DNA of 64,000 nucleotides, taken from Silurus meridionalis. Lineage: Eukaryota > Chordata > Actinopteri > Siluriformes > Siluridae. Shown here one piece after another: positions 1 to 10,941 of the stretch. The notes beneath the pieces are model-generated. The model did not search any database. It saw nothing but the letters and a program-made list of their open reading frames with translations, and had not been told where the DNA came from. Numbering within the stretch: position 1 is the first letter of the stretch; the number at the start of each line of letters is the position of its first letter. The stretch covers positions 1,744,197 through 1,808,196 of the forward strand of contig NC_060907.1 in assembly GCF_014805685.1 (NCBI RefSeq). The letters are read 5' to 3'. The position numbers and the translations under genes were made by a program.

Positions 1-340
1 CTGGCGTTGTCCACGCTCTGAACCACATGTGAAATCTGGCCAATAGGCAAGTCATGAGCCAAGTCAAGTCCTCTGGTCTCCCTGCTCTGCTCAGGGTCAA
101 GGCTCACTCCACCTGGAAGATGGCAGCCTCTACAGCCTGGACCACTGGAGTCTCACTCCAGGACATCTGCGATGCTGCGGGCTGGTCCTTCGTCAGGTTT
201 TATGACCTAGACCTCAGAGCCACTCCAGGCTCCACTGGCCATTTTGTAGCTCCTGGTTGTCGAGAAGTCACCCGCTGATGAGGTCATGACTTGCCTATTG
301 GCCAGATTTCACATGTGTCTCAGAGCGTGGACAACGCCAG
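1..340. repeat. Inverted repeat, 57-bp arms around a recombinase fragment
   Basis: Bases 1-57 are the reverse complement of 284-340, with two adjacent mismatches. The loop of about 226 bp is the recombinase fragment. The right arm matches the sequence just inside the DIRS terminus at about 7,462-7,520, so the left arm is an inverted second copy. The arm may extend beyond the window start. Confidence 0.85.
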
Positions 341-416
341 GGGTTCCCAAAGCGTTGCGATGAGCGTCTCGTTCGCTCTGGGAACTAAGGTTACATACGT
401 AAACTAGAGACGTTCT
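1..416 (+). mobile_element. DIRS-like retroelement fragment (tyrosine recombinase end and terminal repeat)
   Basis: The reading frame at 54-278 resembles the C-terminal part of a DIRS tyrosine recombinase: a GVSLQDICDAAGW block followed by RFYDLDLRATPGS, where the Tyr would be the nucleophile. The His-x-x-Arg box reads HSTW, so the usual Arg is Trp, and a few residues before VRFY are missing. The protein is probably inactive. Bases 341-416 match the DIRS terminal sequence seen again at about 7,520-7,595 (serine-arginine-type GC-rich end with a GGGAACTA core). The left end is cut by the window edge. Confidence 0.75.
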
Positions 417-650
417 AGCTCATCTGCTTTCTCTGTTTCGATGACAAATACAGGCTACTGCCACCTGCTGGTATGGGAGAGTTATGTTCTCTCACACAAG
501 CATAGTATTTTTAACAAATTTGCAAATATTCCAAACAACCTTCTTTTACATTGACATTATGGGATATTGTTTGTAGAATTTTAGGGAAAATAATACATTT
601 GATAAATTTTAAATGAAGCTGTAGATTCTGATGGTAACGTAGAAGGACGT
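417..650. other. Non-coding, nothing recognised
   Basis: AT-rich sequence between the DIRS fragment and a DNA-transposon remnant. No conserved coding frame or RNA gene is visible. Confidence 0.5.
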
Positions 651-975
651 ACAGTGCCTTGAAAAAGTATTTAGAGCCCTTACCAATTATGTTATATTAC
701 TGAATTGGAAAGAGAAATTCCATTTGGTTCAATATTTTTATTTAAAACATGGTAACTCCAAATCAGTGCTTGTAAGGTGACATTGTTTTTTTGTTGGGAA
801 ATATTTTTGTGGAAAAAAAACCTGAAATATCTTGCATGCATAAATATTCAATCCCTGTGGTGTGGAAGCTGCCAGGTTTCACCACTTGCTTAATAAAGAC
901 ACAATTGCTTTCTCATTAGATCCTACCTGTGCATCATGAATTGTGCCATCACATTTTTCTGGAGACGTGATTAGG
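651..975. mobile_element. Old DNA-transposon remnant (Tc1/mariner- or hAT-type, non-coding)
   Basis: It begins with CAGTGCCTTGAAAAAGTAT, the start typical of a common fish DNA-transposon family. The following text, including GTAACTCCAAATCA and TGTTGGGAAATATTT, also follows that family as I know it. No transposase frame survives. The class assignment rests on recall of the consensus and is uncertain. Confidence 0.5.
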
Positions 976-1670
976 GTGTTCCATGTCCTGCACTAAACAT
1001 TAATTCGGGTCAGATTGAAATGAACAGGCAGCTTTTTATCTATGCTAAAATAATATTTATATTAATAACAACTTTCTGAACAAGGCTTTATCATTCATAG
1101 TTCATATTTTAGAAATATTTTGTGAACATTGGCTTTTATGATGGAGCCTGGATTTGTAAATTATGTTACGTTTTAACAAAATACTACAGTTGAACTGGAT
1201 TCCCTATCTGTACTTTTGTTTTGTATAAAAAATTGTGATAAATCTATGATTAACTTTTTATACACCAGAAGCAGTAGATACTAAAAGTCAGTCATTTGAA
1301 ATCAGAGATTTCGCCTCAGTCCTGTACCACCTGCTTCTCTCGTAAACATGATCATGACTGTGTGTAAAAACTGCTCTAGTGGAACATTTTTGTCAGAAAA
1401 ATGTGAAAATAGGATGTTGGATTTATGGTCAGTTGTCCACAAACTTTTCCCCACAAGTCAAGAGAGTCATGTGATCTGGTTTTTGATGATAATAGAGTTT
1501 AGCTAAGGAAGTGAAACTTCTCCTACACCCACTCAGAGCACCAACAGCTTCTGTGGGCAAGTTGCTTCTTTCTGCCTTTCGAGGACCTTTACAGGAAGTA
1601 TGGGGACCTGCTTACTAGTGCAGTTTCTCTTTCTATAAATATTCTGATATCACATGCTGTTGTGAGCTGT
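976..1670. other. Non-coding, nothing recognised
   Basis: AT-rich sequence without a supported exon, RNA gene or repeat family. Confidence 0.5.
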
Positions 1671-1676
1671 ATGTGT

Positions 1677-1727
<51 letters not shown>
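1671..1727. repeat. (TG)n microsatellite
   Basis: About 57 bp of TG dinucleotides with one early A interruption. Short frames of Cys-Val or His-Thr repeats across it are artefacts. Confidence 0.97.
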
Positions 1728-1889
1728 GTCTCTGACAGATCTGAAAGTGATGTTCGAGGTGGAGAAAGTTATCACGGTGGTGGTTCTGCTCCCTAAAGCT
1801 CGGTTCTCTCCCCAACACCACAATGCTGAGCTGTTTTCTGGGAACACACTGCTACTGGAACTGGCAGGAAGCAGCTGAGCTCAGCGACC

Positions 1890-2040
1890 ACAACTTCCAT
1901 TTCCATTTCCATTTGCGACATTTAGCAGATGCCCTTCTACAGAGCAACATACAAAAGTGCTTTGAATCTCTATCGGTGAGTAAATCCACACTGGTTCACT
2001 TGATTACAAACTTAAGCCACCATTAGCCTACAACATAAAT
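1890..2040. repeat. Common teleost interspersed repeat (short non-autonomous element)
   Basis: It contains CATTTAGCAGATGCCCTTCT, AGAGCAACATACAAAAGTGC and a CTATCGGTGAGTA block. This layout recalls the abundant short fish repeat with a CATTTAGCAGACGCC core. The class (SINE or MITE) cannot be settled from one copy. Confidence 0.55.
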
Positions 2041-2124
2041 TAAAGAAAAAGCAAACCGGGAAAAGTGACAGTTTAAGTGTTTCAGAAAGAAGATGGTCTT
2101 CACCTGTCGCTTGAAGCCAGTGAA

Positions 2125-2145
2125 AACGTCTCTAGGTTACGTATG
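2125..2145 (-). mobile_element. Fragment of DIRS terminal repeat
   Basis: Bases 2125-2145 (core TCTCTAGGTTACGTA) are the reverse complement of the DIRS terminal sequence at about 10,964-10,984. The fragment directly abuts the 5' break of the L2 LINE. Confidence 0.7.
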
Positions 2146-3241
2146 TTAAAAAGTTGTACTTTCAGACAGACATAGAAATACTCGCTCTGGTCACCGTGTA
2201 CAGACCCCCAGGACCCTCCGCTGATTTTCTTCAAGAGTTTGCTTGTTTTCTATCAGACCTCTTGATCAATTTTGATAAAGTGCTGCTTGTAGGAGATTTT
2301 AATATTCATGTAGATGATGTAAATGATGCTCTAGGATTATCATTTGTTGATTTATTAAACTCTTTTGGGGTTAAACAAAACGTCACTGGACCAACTCACC
2401 GTTTAAACCACACACTAGACTTAATAATATCCCACGGAGCAGACATCACTGATATAGATATTTTACCTCAGAGTGATGACATCACAGACCATTACCTCAT
2501 ACTGTACACACTACCAGTAGAGCAGATTAGCCGTGTTGCACCACTTTATCTACTTGGTAGGACTATTGTTCCAACCACTAAGGACAGATTCATAAATAAC
2601 CTGCCTGATTAATCTCAATTTCTCACTAAACCCATAACTGCTAATAATCTTGATGAAATAACTAAGAACATAGACCTTATCCTCACTAGCACATTAGACA
2701 CCGTTGCTCCCATCCGGTTAAAAAAGGTTAGAGAACAAACACCTGCACCTTGGTATAATAGTCATACGCATGCCCTCAAGAGAACAGCACGTAATCTGGA
2801 GAGAAAATGGAGGAAAACTAAATTGGAGGTATTTAGATTCCCGTATAAAGACAGTATGCTCAGCTACAGACAGGCGCTAAAAGCTGCTAGAGCTGAACAC
2901 CTGAGCAAACTTATAGAAAACAACCAAAACAATCCCAGGTTCCTTTTCAGTACTGTAGCTAAACTAACTACAAATCAGGGCTCTGAAAATTGTATTCCAT
3001 CACAGTTTAATAGTGAGGACTTTATGATTTTCTTCACTGAAAAAAATAGATAACATTAGAAAAACAATTGTGGCAGTTCAACCTCTGACAGCATCTCCTG
3101 AGACAGTGTTACCTTCAACTCCACAACTCCACTATTTTACATGTATAGGACAGGAAGAGCTGTATAATGTTATTGCCAAAGCTAAATCGACAACATGTCA
3201 GTTAGATCCAATTCCTACTAAATTACTGAAGGAAGTGTTAT
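2146..3241 (+). pseudogene. L2-type LINE ORF2, endonuclease to RT linker (broken)
   Basis: An apurinic-type endonuclease domain reads from about 2,154. Its signatures are VYRPPGP, LLVGDFNIHVDD, GPTHRLNHTLDLII and a terminal SDDITDHY block. Frame breaks follow near 2,612 and 3,050. The linker to reverse transcriptase runs on to LDPIPTKLLKEVL at 3,241, where a DIRS element begins. The LINE resumes at 7,596 with [10 protein letters not shown]. Compared with intact relatives, roughly 130 residues of RT between the two halves are missing, so this was not a clean insertion. It is a dead fragment; no promoter was sought. Confidence 0.85.
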
Positions 3242-3616
3242 ATACAACTGGTGACAACTGCGAGGCGAGCTCCCGTTCCCCGGGGATTGCGCTCGTTTAG
3301 CGGTTCCTTCTCCGGTGCGTGTGACGCGGTGCTCCGTATTCTTCCTCCGAGGTGGGTGAATTTTCGGGGAGCGCTCTCTGAGGTGAGCGCTCTCCCTCGC
3401 GGCTTCGGCTCTCGATGGTATCGGCTGTTAGCATTTAGCCGTGTGGCTATGTGCTCCCGGCTGCTAGCCGAGCTTCCGTTCCCCAGGGTGTGAGCTCGTT
3501 TGGTATCGGTTCTTTCCCGGTGTGTGTGACGCGGTGCTCCGTATTTCTTCCTCCGAGGTGGTTGAAATTTCGGGAAATTAGGGGAAGCATGCCTGGCGGC
3601 TGCTTCTTCTCCCGGT

Positions 3617-4145
3617 GTGGGTGGCGCAGCATTACATGTCTCTCTCTCCAAGGAGGATGAGCTGGTGGATGCTAGCGAGCCTGCGGGCTCCTCACAGCCT
3701 GTGCTGTGTATGGAGCTCCTTGAGGTCGTGGCACGGGCCGGGTCCGAGCTGGATTTAGCTTGGCCGGTCGTGTGGCAGAAGCAGCGCGCACCCAGTGAGC
3801 TGGTCGTGCGTTTCCTGCGCTGTGTCGCAGCCTCAGCACCTCCCCTGGTCTGCGCACCGAGGTGTCTGGGTCCTGGGGGGCCCATGAGCGCACGTGCTTT
3901 TCCGAAATGTTCTTCGCTGTGCGCGAATGTTATTGGAGCTAAGTGGCGCGGCTACGGGACGATGCCGCTTGTGGTAGAGACGCTAGCTAGCTATCTCTCC
4001 CCGAGTGTTGCATCTGTGACGGCTATCGGTTTGCCTACGAGGAGCAGCTTGGCTCTGGTGGGTTGCGCTGCGTGGCGGGTCAGGCTGCGGGTTGCTTCCA
4101 CACGATGAGTGTGTTGCAGGCATACCAGGCTGGCCTGCTATAGGG
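3617..4145 (+). pseudogene. DIRS ORF1 (gag-like) remnant
   Basis: The frame 3,617-4,108 carries the DIRS ORF1 block GYGTMPLVVETLASYLSPS, followed by LPTRSS and LALVG. Shifting frame after 4,108 gives the expected QAYQAGLL segment near 4,118-4,140, then a stop. ORF1 proteins of DIRS elements are thought to act as structural Gag-like proteins. This copy is truncated and frameshifted. Confidence 0.7.
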
Positions 4146-5059
4146 GATGATGCGAGCTTCCTTCTGAGCGCCATGGCGTCCCCTCCTGGCCTGACCTGGT
4201 GGCGCTGTGGGTAAGGGCGATTGCTGGCGGGTTCAGGAGACCGCGGTGGCGTTTCAGTGGTAGTTCCTCGCTGCCCCGATGGGGCTGCTCGGCGGCAGCC
4301 TCGCCCTGGTACGTCCAGGCACAGCGAGATAGCCCGGTGAGAGAGTGTTGCCACCCGATTCCCGCGGGGAGGTCCTAGGGGCCCCTGGCGACTCTCTAGG
4401 CCCGAAGGGGGGCTGGACGGCCTTAGGGTCTGTGGTGCGTAGGCCTGATGGCTTGCATCTTGGAGGGCAGTGCGCACCTCATGCTACGGTGCTCGTGCCT
4501 CCCTGGCACCACCGGGAGGCCGGTCTGTCGGCCCTGCCACAGGGTGTTCAGGACGCTGCCTCTCTTTAGCGGTTAACTCCCTTATTTCCGCCCGACAGTT
4601 CGTTGCGGATGGGGGTCATCCGCCGCCTCTCAGGGGGCTTCAACGGCCGCAGTACGCTGCTCCTGCCATTCGGGTTCAGGAGGTCTGTCTGTTAGCCCTG
4701 CCACGGGTCGTGTTCAGGGCGCAGCTTCTCCAGCGGTTCGCTCTCCGTATTCCGCCCGTATGTTCGCTGCGGACGGGGGGGGTTCCGCCGCCTCTCAGGA
4801 GGTGTGGTCGGCTGCAGAGCACCGCTCCAGCCGCTCTGAGTGGGTCAGGGGCCAGCCCTGAGGGGTTGGTTTTCCTGTGGAGACTTTCTGTCAGTCTGGA
4901 GGGCTGCCTGGAGTCTCTCGGGGGTCCTGCGTACTGTGGAGAAGGGCTGCGCGATTTAGTTCGCGTCTTCTCCTCCCCGGCTCAACGGGTGTGTCCCGCC
5001 CTAGCGGGACCCATGCAGGCTCTGGTCCTGGGACAGGGGGTGCGTGCTCTCCTGAGGAA

Positions 5060-6290
5060 TCGGGCCATCTAGGTGGTTCCCTCCTCCTTGTTCAGAGAGT
5101 CAGGCTGCTACAGCCTGTGCTTCGTTGTTCCAAAGAGGGACGGTGGGTTGCATCCCATTTTTGATCTACGCTACTTGAACCACTCGCTTTTGAGGCTCGG
5201 GTTCAGGTTTTCTCGTTTAGAGAGGTCGTGTCTCGGGTCAAGTCCGAGGACTGATTTGTCATACGCTAGATCTGGTGGTTGCATGCTCCCATGCAGCCGT
5301 CCTTCACCGCGCACGGGAGGTTCCTGAGGTTGCTTTTGGGGCGGAGCTTACCAATATCGGTCCTTCCGTGCGGCCTAGCGCCCTCACCCCGTGCCTTCAC
5401 AGAGTGCGTGAACACATCACTGACCCCGCTGCGGCTTCAGGGCTTCCGCATTCTGTATTATATCAACGATTGGTTGATGTTGGCTCGTTAGAGCAGCTGG
5501 CGGTTCGGCATTGAGATGCTGTTCTCGCCTGCATGAAGGTACTGGGGTTCAGACTGAGACGCCGGGTAGTGTGTACTTTTCCCAGCGCGGAGGGCCACTT
5601 TCTTGGCGTGGTGTGGGACTCGGCCGAGTTGCGGGCACGGTTCTCTCCCGCCCGGTTTGTAGTCATCCTCACTGCAGTCAGGAGGGTAGGGGCAGGCCAC
5701 TTAGTCACTGTGAGGCAGTTCCAGAGGCTGCTGGGTCTCATGTCGGCAGCGTCCAGTGTATTTCCACTCGGCTTTCTCCGCATGTGGCCCCTCCGGTGGT
5801 GGCTCCGGGGCAGAAGGGTTCTCCCCCTGGGGGAGTCTGTATCGTCACATCAAGGTCTCACGGTGTGCCCTTTGAGCCTTGGTTGTATGGTGGAACCCTA
5901 CGTTCTGTCTCGAGGCCCGGTTTTAGGCACTCCTTGTCGTCGCGTAACGCTAACGACGGACGCTTCCCTCACGTGGGTGGGGAGCAGTCATGCGTGGCCA
6001 CTCCGCCCAGAGTCTGTGGAGCGGCCCACGTCTCTTGTGGCACATAGGTTTCCGGGAGATGCTGGCAGTGTTGTTGGGGTTACAACACTTCCTCCCAGTC
6101 CTTAGAGATCGCTATGTGTTGATCCACGCGGACAATACTGCGGTGGTCTTGTACATCAACCACCTGGGGGGCCTCCGGTCTCGCCCTTGTGAGCAACTGG
6201 CGCAGGAGGTCCTCCGAGATGAACTCCTCTCATTTAGAGCCGGTTACATCCCAGGATGGTTGGATGTCTGAGCAGCCGCCCTGTCGAGAC
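5060..6290 (+). pseudogene. DIRS reverse transcriptase / RNase H remnant
   Basis: RT signatures appear in several frames: FVVPKRDGGLHPIFDLRYLN (5,120-5,180), a QGFRILYYINDWLMLA box (about 5,437-5,490), then HFLGVVWDS, RQFQRLLGLMSAASSVFPL and GPVLGTPCRRVTL. RNase H follows (ADNTAVVLYINHLGGLRSRP, about 6,130-6,185). The polymerase box reads YIND where DIRS elements normally have two Asp, so even a frame-corrected protein would have an altered active site. A partial second copy lies at 9,480-10,260. Confidence 0.85.
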
Positions 6291-6437
6291 AGTGGCTGCC
6301 ATGGGACGGTTGCGGTTGGGACGGGACGATTGCGCTGCTCCCGGGAATTCTGGAATTGGTTCGCCGGTAGGGAGTCTGTCTCCTCCGGATAGCACCTCGT
6401 TGGCGGGTGGAACCCTGGTTCACCCCTGCCCGGTGTT

Positions 6438-7262
6438 GTGGAGACTGTGGCCCCTGAGGGGGCACGGTTCGTAGTGGCTGTTCTCTCTACCGAGGTAACA
6501 GAGGCCTTTCTCCACTCCAGAGCTCCCTCCACGAGGAGGTCGTACGCCGCACGATGGCGACTGTTCGCGTCTCGGTGTGAGCACCGTGACTTGGACCCAG
6601 TTGACTGCCCGGTCGGTTCAGTTCTGGTGTTTTTGCGGGTACAGTTTGCTGCAGGGTTAACCCCTTTGACCCTGAGGGTTTCCGTGTATGCTGGGTAGGT
6701 CCCATTGGTGACACGTTTCCTCCGCGGCGCCCGGAGGCTGTGGCCTGGGACGCGACTCGGAGTGCCTGTCTGGGACTTGGCAGTTGCCTCGTCCCGGCTG
6801 GAGTTGCCCCCTGGCATGGCCAGAGTGTTCTTTACACAAGGCTGGGTGCTCCCACATGATGTGTCGTGTTACAGGCATTCTGCCCTCCTCCGTTTATAGC
6901 CCCCGACCAAGGGTTACGAGACCCAGCTGTGTCCAGTGCGAGCACTGGGTGCCTATCTCCACAGGACGAGTCCTTGGAGCTGGTCGGTGCAGTTGTTCGG
7001 CTGTGAGTCCTGGTCCCCGCTCCGATCGCGGTCAGGGCTCGCCCCGCCGGAGTGTGGCGGCCTCTGCGGCCAGGTACACATGGTGTCACTCCGGGACGTC
7101 TGTGACGCTGCGGGTTGTTCCACCCCGCTGACCTTTGTCAGGTTCTATGGCCTTGACCTCAGAGCCACCCCGGGCTCCTCTGTCCTGCGTGCTGGTGCCG
7201 AGGCCCTCACTCTTTCGGCAGGGTCTGGTCAGTGTGGCGTGATTGGACACTCATTCCCATAG
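6438..7262 (+). pseudogene. DIRS tyrosine recombinase remnant
   Basis: The N-terminal arm reads LHSRAPSTRRSYAARWRLFA (from about 6,510). The core continues in another frame with ALGAYLHRTSPW and later DVCDAAG, TFVRFYGLDLRATPGS. The Tyr in FVRFYGLDL is present. The region between LHRTSPW and DVCDAAG is eroded. DIRS elements use this enzyme, not a DDE integrase, to insert, so target-site duplications are not expected. Confidence 0.8.
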
Positions 7263-7595
7263 CGTTTCGACGCAGCTCGAGTTCCTGAAGGGGAATGTCT
7301 CAGGGTTGCGAACGTAACCCTAGTTCCCCGAGGGAACGAGAATCCGTGCCACACTCCCTGCATCCCTGCGGCGCTTACCTTCTCTTTTTGCAGAAGCTAA
7401 TGTCGCTACCACCGCACAGCCATCTTGTAGCTTCCTGGTTTACGCGACGTCGCCTGTCTATGATGTCACGGCTTGCCTATTGGCTAGATTATACACGTGG
7501 TTCAGAGCGTGGTCACGCAGGGGCGTTCCCATAGCGTTTCGACGCAGCGTCTCGTTCCCTCGGGGAACTAGGGTTACGTTTGCAACCCTGAGACG

Positions 7596-8592
7596 ATCTT
7601 AGTGCTGCATTCGACACTATAGACCATGATCTCCTCCTAGATCGCTTACAAAATTACATCGGCATTCAGGGACAGGCATTAAGCTGGTTTAAATGCTACC
7701 TGTCCGATTGTTACCATTTCGTAGATTTAAATGGAGAGCTATCCAGGCTAATGCAAGTAAATTATGGTGTGCCGCAAGGTTCAGTTCTAGGACCCCTGCT
7801 CTTCACAATATACATGCTTCCGTTAGGAAATATTATAAGAAGGCATGGAATTAGCTTCCATTGTTATGCTGATGATACTCAGCTATATATCTCATCCAAA
7901 CCAGGCGATACAGCTCAATTAACCCAGATAACTGAGTGTGTTAAGGAAATAAGAGATTGGATGACCCATAACTTTCTACTTTTAAATTCTGATAAGACTG
8001 AGATTATGCTCATTAGCCCAAAAACTAGTATACAGTCGCTCCAGCATCTCAATCTGCATTTAGACGGATGTTCTGTAACCACTAGTTCAACGGTAAAAGA
8101 CCTGGGTGTTATTTTAGACAGCAACTTGTCTTTCAAAAATCATATCAACCAAGTTACAAAAACAGCCTTCTTTCACCTTAGAAATATTTCTAAGCTAAGA
8201 AATATGTTGTCCATATCCGATGCAGAGAAGCTCGTCCATGCTCATGACCTCCAGAATAGACTACTGTAATGCGTTACTAGGTGGATGTCCTGCATCATTA
8301 ATAAACAAGCTTCAGTTAGTCCAGAATGCAGCAACCAGAGCCCCTTACAAGGGCAAGAAAATATGATCACATAACCCCGATCTTATCGTCCCTACATTGG
8401 CTTCCTGTTAAGTTTCGAATAGACTACAAACTATTACTTCTCACCTATAAAGCACTAAATGGTTTGGCTCCCATGTATCTATCCAGTCTTTTAACACGCT
8501 ACAATCCGCCATGCTCCCTAAGATCTCAAAACTCTGGGCTTCTAGTAGTTCGTAGAATAGCAAAGTCCACTAAAGGTGGTAGAGCATTTTCA
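7596..8592 (+). pseudogene. L2-type LINE ORF2, RT domain (second half)
   Basis: It resumes with [17 protein letters not shown]. The RT core is complete from there: [27 protein letters not shown] (catalytic YADD intact) and [13 protein letters not shown] frameshift at about 8,243 interrupts the frame, which continues from about 8,326 with LSSLHWLPVKFRIDYKLLL and stops at GGRAF, where DIRS terminal sequence begins. It belongs to the L2 superfamily by these motifs. Confidence 0.88.
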
Positions 8593-8615
8593 CCTCAGGG
8601 AACTAGGGTTACATA
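8593..8615 (+). mobile_element. DIRS terminal fragment, target of a Tc1 insertion
   Basis: The 23 bases end in GGGTTACATA and equal the DIRS end at 10,942-10,970. The Tc1 starts directly after the TA at 8,614-8,615, the dinucleotide Tc1 elements target. Confidence 0.75.
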
Positions 8616-9480
8616 CAGTTGTGTTAAAAATTATTCAACCCCCACTGAAATTGATTGTTTTGGTCGGTTTGACATTGATTATGATCATTCAGTCATCCTG
8701 CTTACAATTAAATCAAAGAGGCACGTGTAGGTCAGACAAATATAACATAACATTTATAATGAAATAACCACAAATGTCTTTTCTGAGCTCACATCATTAT
8801 CAGTTTTATTCAACCCCAAGTGACATTCAATCTTAGTACTTAGTACAACATCCTTTACAGTTATAACAGCTTTTAAACGTGAAGCATAGCTTGACACAAG
8901 TGTCTTGCAGCGATCTACGGTATCTTCGCCCATTCATCATGGGCAAAAGCTTCCAGTTCAGTCACATTCTTAGGCTTGCGCACTGCAACTGCTTTCTTTA
9001 AGTCCCACCAGAGGTTCTCAATCGGATTTAAGTCTGGTGACTGCGATGGCCACTTCAAAATGTTCCAGCCTTTAATCTGCAACCATGCTCTAGTGGACTT
9101 GGAGGTATGCTTGGGATCATTGTCCTGTTGAAAGGTCCAACGCCTTCCAAGCCTCAGGTTTGTGACGGACTGCATCACATTGTCATCCAATATCTCCTGG
9201 TACTGAAGAGAATTCATGGTACCTTGCACACGCTGAAGCTTCCCAGTACCTGCAGAAGCAAAACAGCCCCAAAGCATGATTGACCCCCGCCATGCTTCAC
9301 AGTAGGCAAGGTGTTCTTTTCTTCATAGGCCTTGTTCTTCCTCCTCCAAACATAGCGTTGATCCATGGGCCCAAACAGTTCTAATTTTGTTTCATCAGTC
9401 CACAGAACACTATCCCAAAACTTCTGTGGTTTGTCCACATGACTTTTGGCATACTGCAGTCGACTCTTCTTATTCTTTGC
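8616..9480 (-). mobile_element. Tc1-like transposon, 5' truncated
   Basis: The terminal inverted repeat starts CAGTTGTGTTAAAAATTATT and matches the ends of the complete copy at 48,959-49,943 in opposite orientation. The other end is lost: the element stops near 9,480 at DIRS sequence, with shared bases (CCGTGCCTTC region) at the join. Confidence 0.92.
8915..9480 (-). pseudogene. Tc1 transposase, N-terminus missing, one frameshift
   Basis: Tc1 transposases cut and paste DNA through a DDE triad. Read on the minus strand, the first frame has FWDSVLWTDETKLELFG (first Asp) and ends in a frameshift near 9,275. The second frame has WTFQQDNDPKHTSKS (second Asp) and SPDLNPIENLWW (the Glu). All three catalytic residues remain. 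The DNA-binding N-terminal third is missing because the element is truncated, so it cannot work. The copies at 46,340 and 48,959 keep the N-terminal part but have lost the middle. Confidence 0.92.
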
Positions 9481-10260
9481 CCGTGCCTTCACAGAGTGCG
9501 TGAACACGGCACTGACCCCACTGCGGCTTCAGGGCTTCCGCATTCTGTATTATATCAACGATTGGTTGATGTTGGCTCGTTTGAGCAGCTGGCGGTTCGG
9601 CATTGAGATGCTGTTCTCGCCTGCATGAAGGTACTGGGGTTCAGACTGAGACGCCGGGTAGTGTGTACTTTTCCCAGCGCGGAGGGCCACTTTCTCGGCG
9701 TGGTGTGGGACTCGGCCGAGTTGCGGGCACGGTTCTCTTCCGGTTTGTAGTCATCCTCACTGCAGTCAGGAGGGTAGGGGCAGGCCACCTAGTCACTGTG
9801 AGGCAGTTCCAGAGGCTGCTGGGTCTCATGTCGGCAGCGTCCAGTGTATTTCCACTCGGCTTTTTCCGCATGTGGCCCCTCCGGTGGTGGCTCCGGGGCA
9901 GAAGGGTTCTCCCCCTGGGGGAGTCTATATCGTCACATCAAGGTCTCACGGTGTGCCCTTTGAGCCTTGGTTGTATGGTGGAACCCTACGTTCTGTCTCG
10001 AGGCCCGGTTTTAGGGACTCCTTGTCGTCGCGTAACGCTAACGACGGGGTGGGGAGCGGTCATGAGTGGCCACTCCGCCCAGGGTCTGTGGAGCGGCCCA
10101 CATCTCTTGTGGCACATAGGTTTCCGGGAGATGCTGGCAGTGTTGTTGGGGTTACAACACTTCCTCCCAGTCCTTAGAGATTGCTATGTGTTGATCCGCG
10201 CGGACAATACTGCGGTGGTCTCGTACATCAACCACCTGGGGGGCCTCCAGTCTCGCCCTT
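9480..10260 (+). mobile_element. Second DIRS RT/RNase H fragment (copy of about 5,390-6,187)
   Basis: It is nearly identical to 5,390-6,187 with small indels, for example shortened sequence near 9,737 and 10,047. It contains the same YINDWLMLA box, FLGVVWDS, and ADNTAVVSYINHLGGLQSRP. It ends abruptly at L2 sequence. Confidence 0.88.
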
Positions 10261-10941
10261 GCTCAATTAACCCAGATAACTGAGTGTGTTAAGGAAATAA
10301 GAGATTGGATGACCCATAACTTTCTACTTTTAAATTCTGATAAGACTGAGATTTTGCTCATTGGCCCAAAAACTAGTATACAGTCGCTCCAGCATCTCAA
10401 CCTGCATTTAGACGGATGTTCTGTAACCACTAGTTCAACAGTAAAAGACCTGGGTGTTATTTTAGACAGCGACTTGTCTTTCAAAAATCATATCAGCCAA
10501 GTTACAAAAACAGCCTTCTTTCACCTTAGAAATATTTCTAAGCTAAGAAATATGTTGTCCATATCCGATGCAGAGAAGCTCGTCCATGCGTTCATGACCT
10601 CCAGAATAGACTACTGTAATGCGTTACTAGGTGGATGTCCTGCATCATTATTAAACAAGCTTCAGTTAGTCCAGAATGCAGCAGCCAGAGTTCTTACAAG
10701 GGCAAGAAAATATGATCACATAACCCCGATCTTATCGTCCCTACATTGGCTTCCTGTTAAGTTTCGAATAGACTACAAACTATTACTTCTCACCTATAAA
10801 GCACTAAATGGTTTGGCTCCCATGTATCTATCCAGTCTTTTAACACGCTACAATCCGCCATGCTCCCTAAGATCTCAAAACTCTGGGCTTCTAGTAGTTC
10901 GTAGAATAGCAAAGTCCACTAAAGGTGGTAGAGCATTTTCA
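10261..10941 (+). pseudogene. Second L2 LINE RT 3' fragment (copy of 7,913-8,592)
   Basis: It is nearly identical to 7,913-8,592 but keeps an open frame of about 210 residues, from [17 protein letters not shown] to KSTKGGRAFS. It lacks the frameshift of the first copy. The joint with DIRS at 10,260 and with the DIRS terminus at 10,942 shows it was copied as part of a chimeric block. Confidence 0.88.

Larger units (their letters stand above)
3242..7595 (+). mobile_element. DIRS-like tyrosine-recombinase retrotransposon, degraded
   Basis: The block is GC-rich, unlike its AT-rich surroundings, and has the DIRS order: ORF1 (gag-like), RT plus RNase H, then tyrosine recombinase, all on the plus strand and all frameshifted. 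The 5' part (3,260-3,650) contains direct repeats about 210 bp apart, sharing GTGACGCGGTGCTCCGTATT. The 3' end (7,240-7,595) has near-duplicate terminal sequences with GCGTTTCGACGCAG cores at about 7,262 and 7,534. It lies inside an L2 LINE. Confidence 0.85.

Noticed and set aside
3238..3885. 215-codon minus-strand open frame
   Set aside because: Opposite GC-rich DIRS 5' region, Arg/Ala/Pro-rich with no motif. Plus-strand DIRS ORF1 explains the region.
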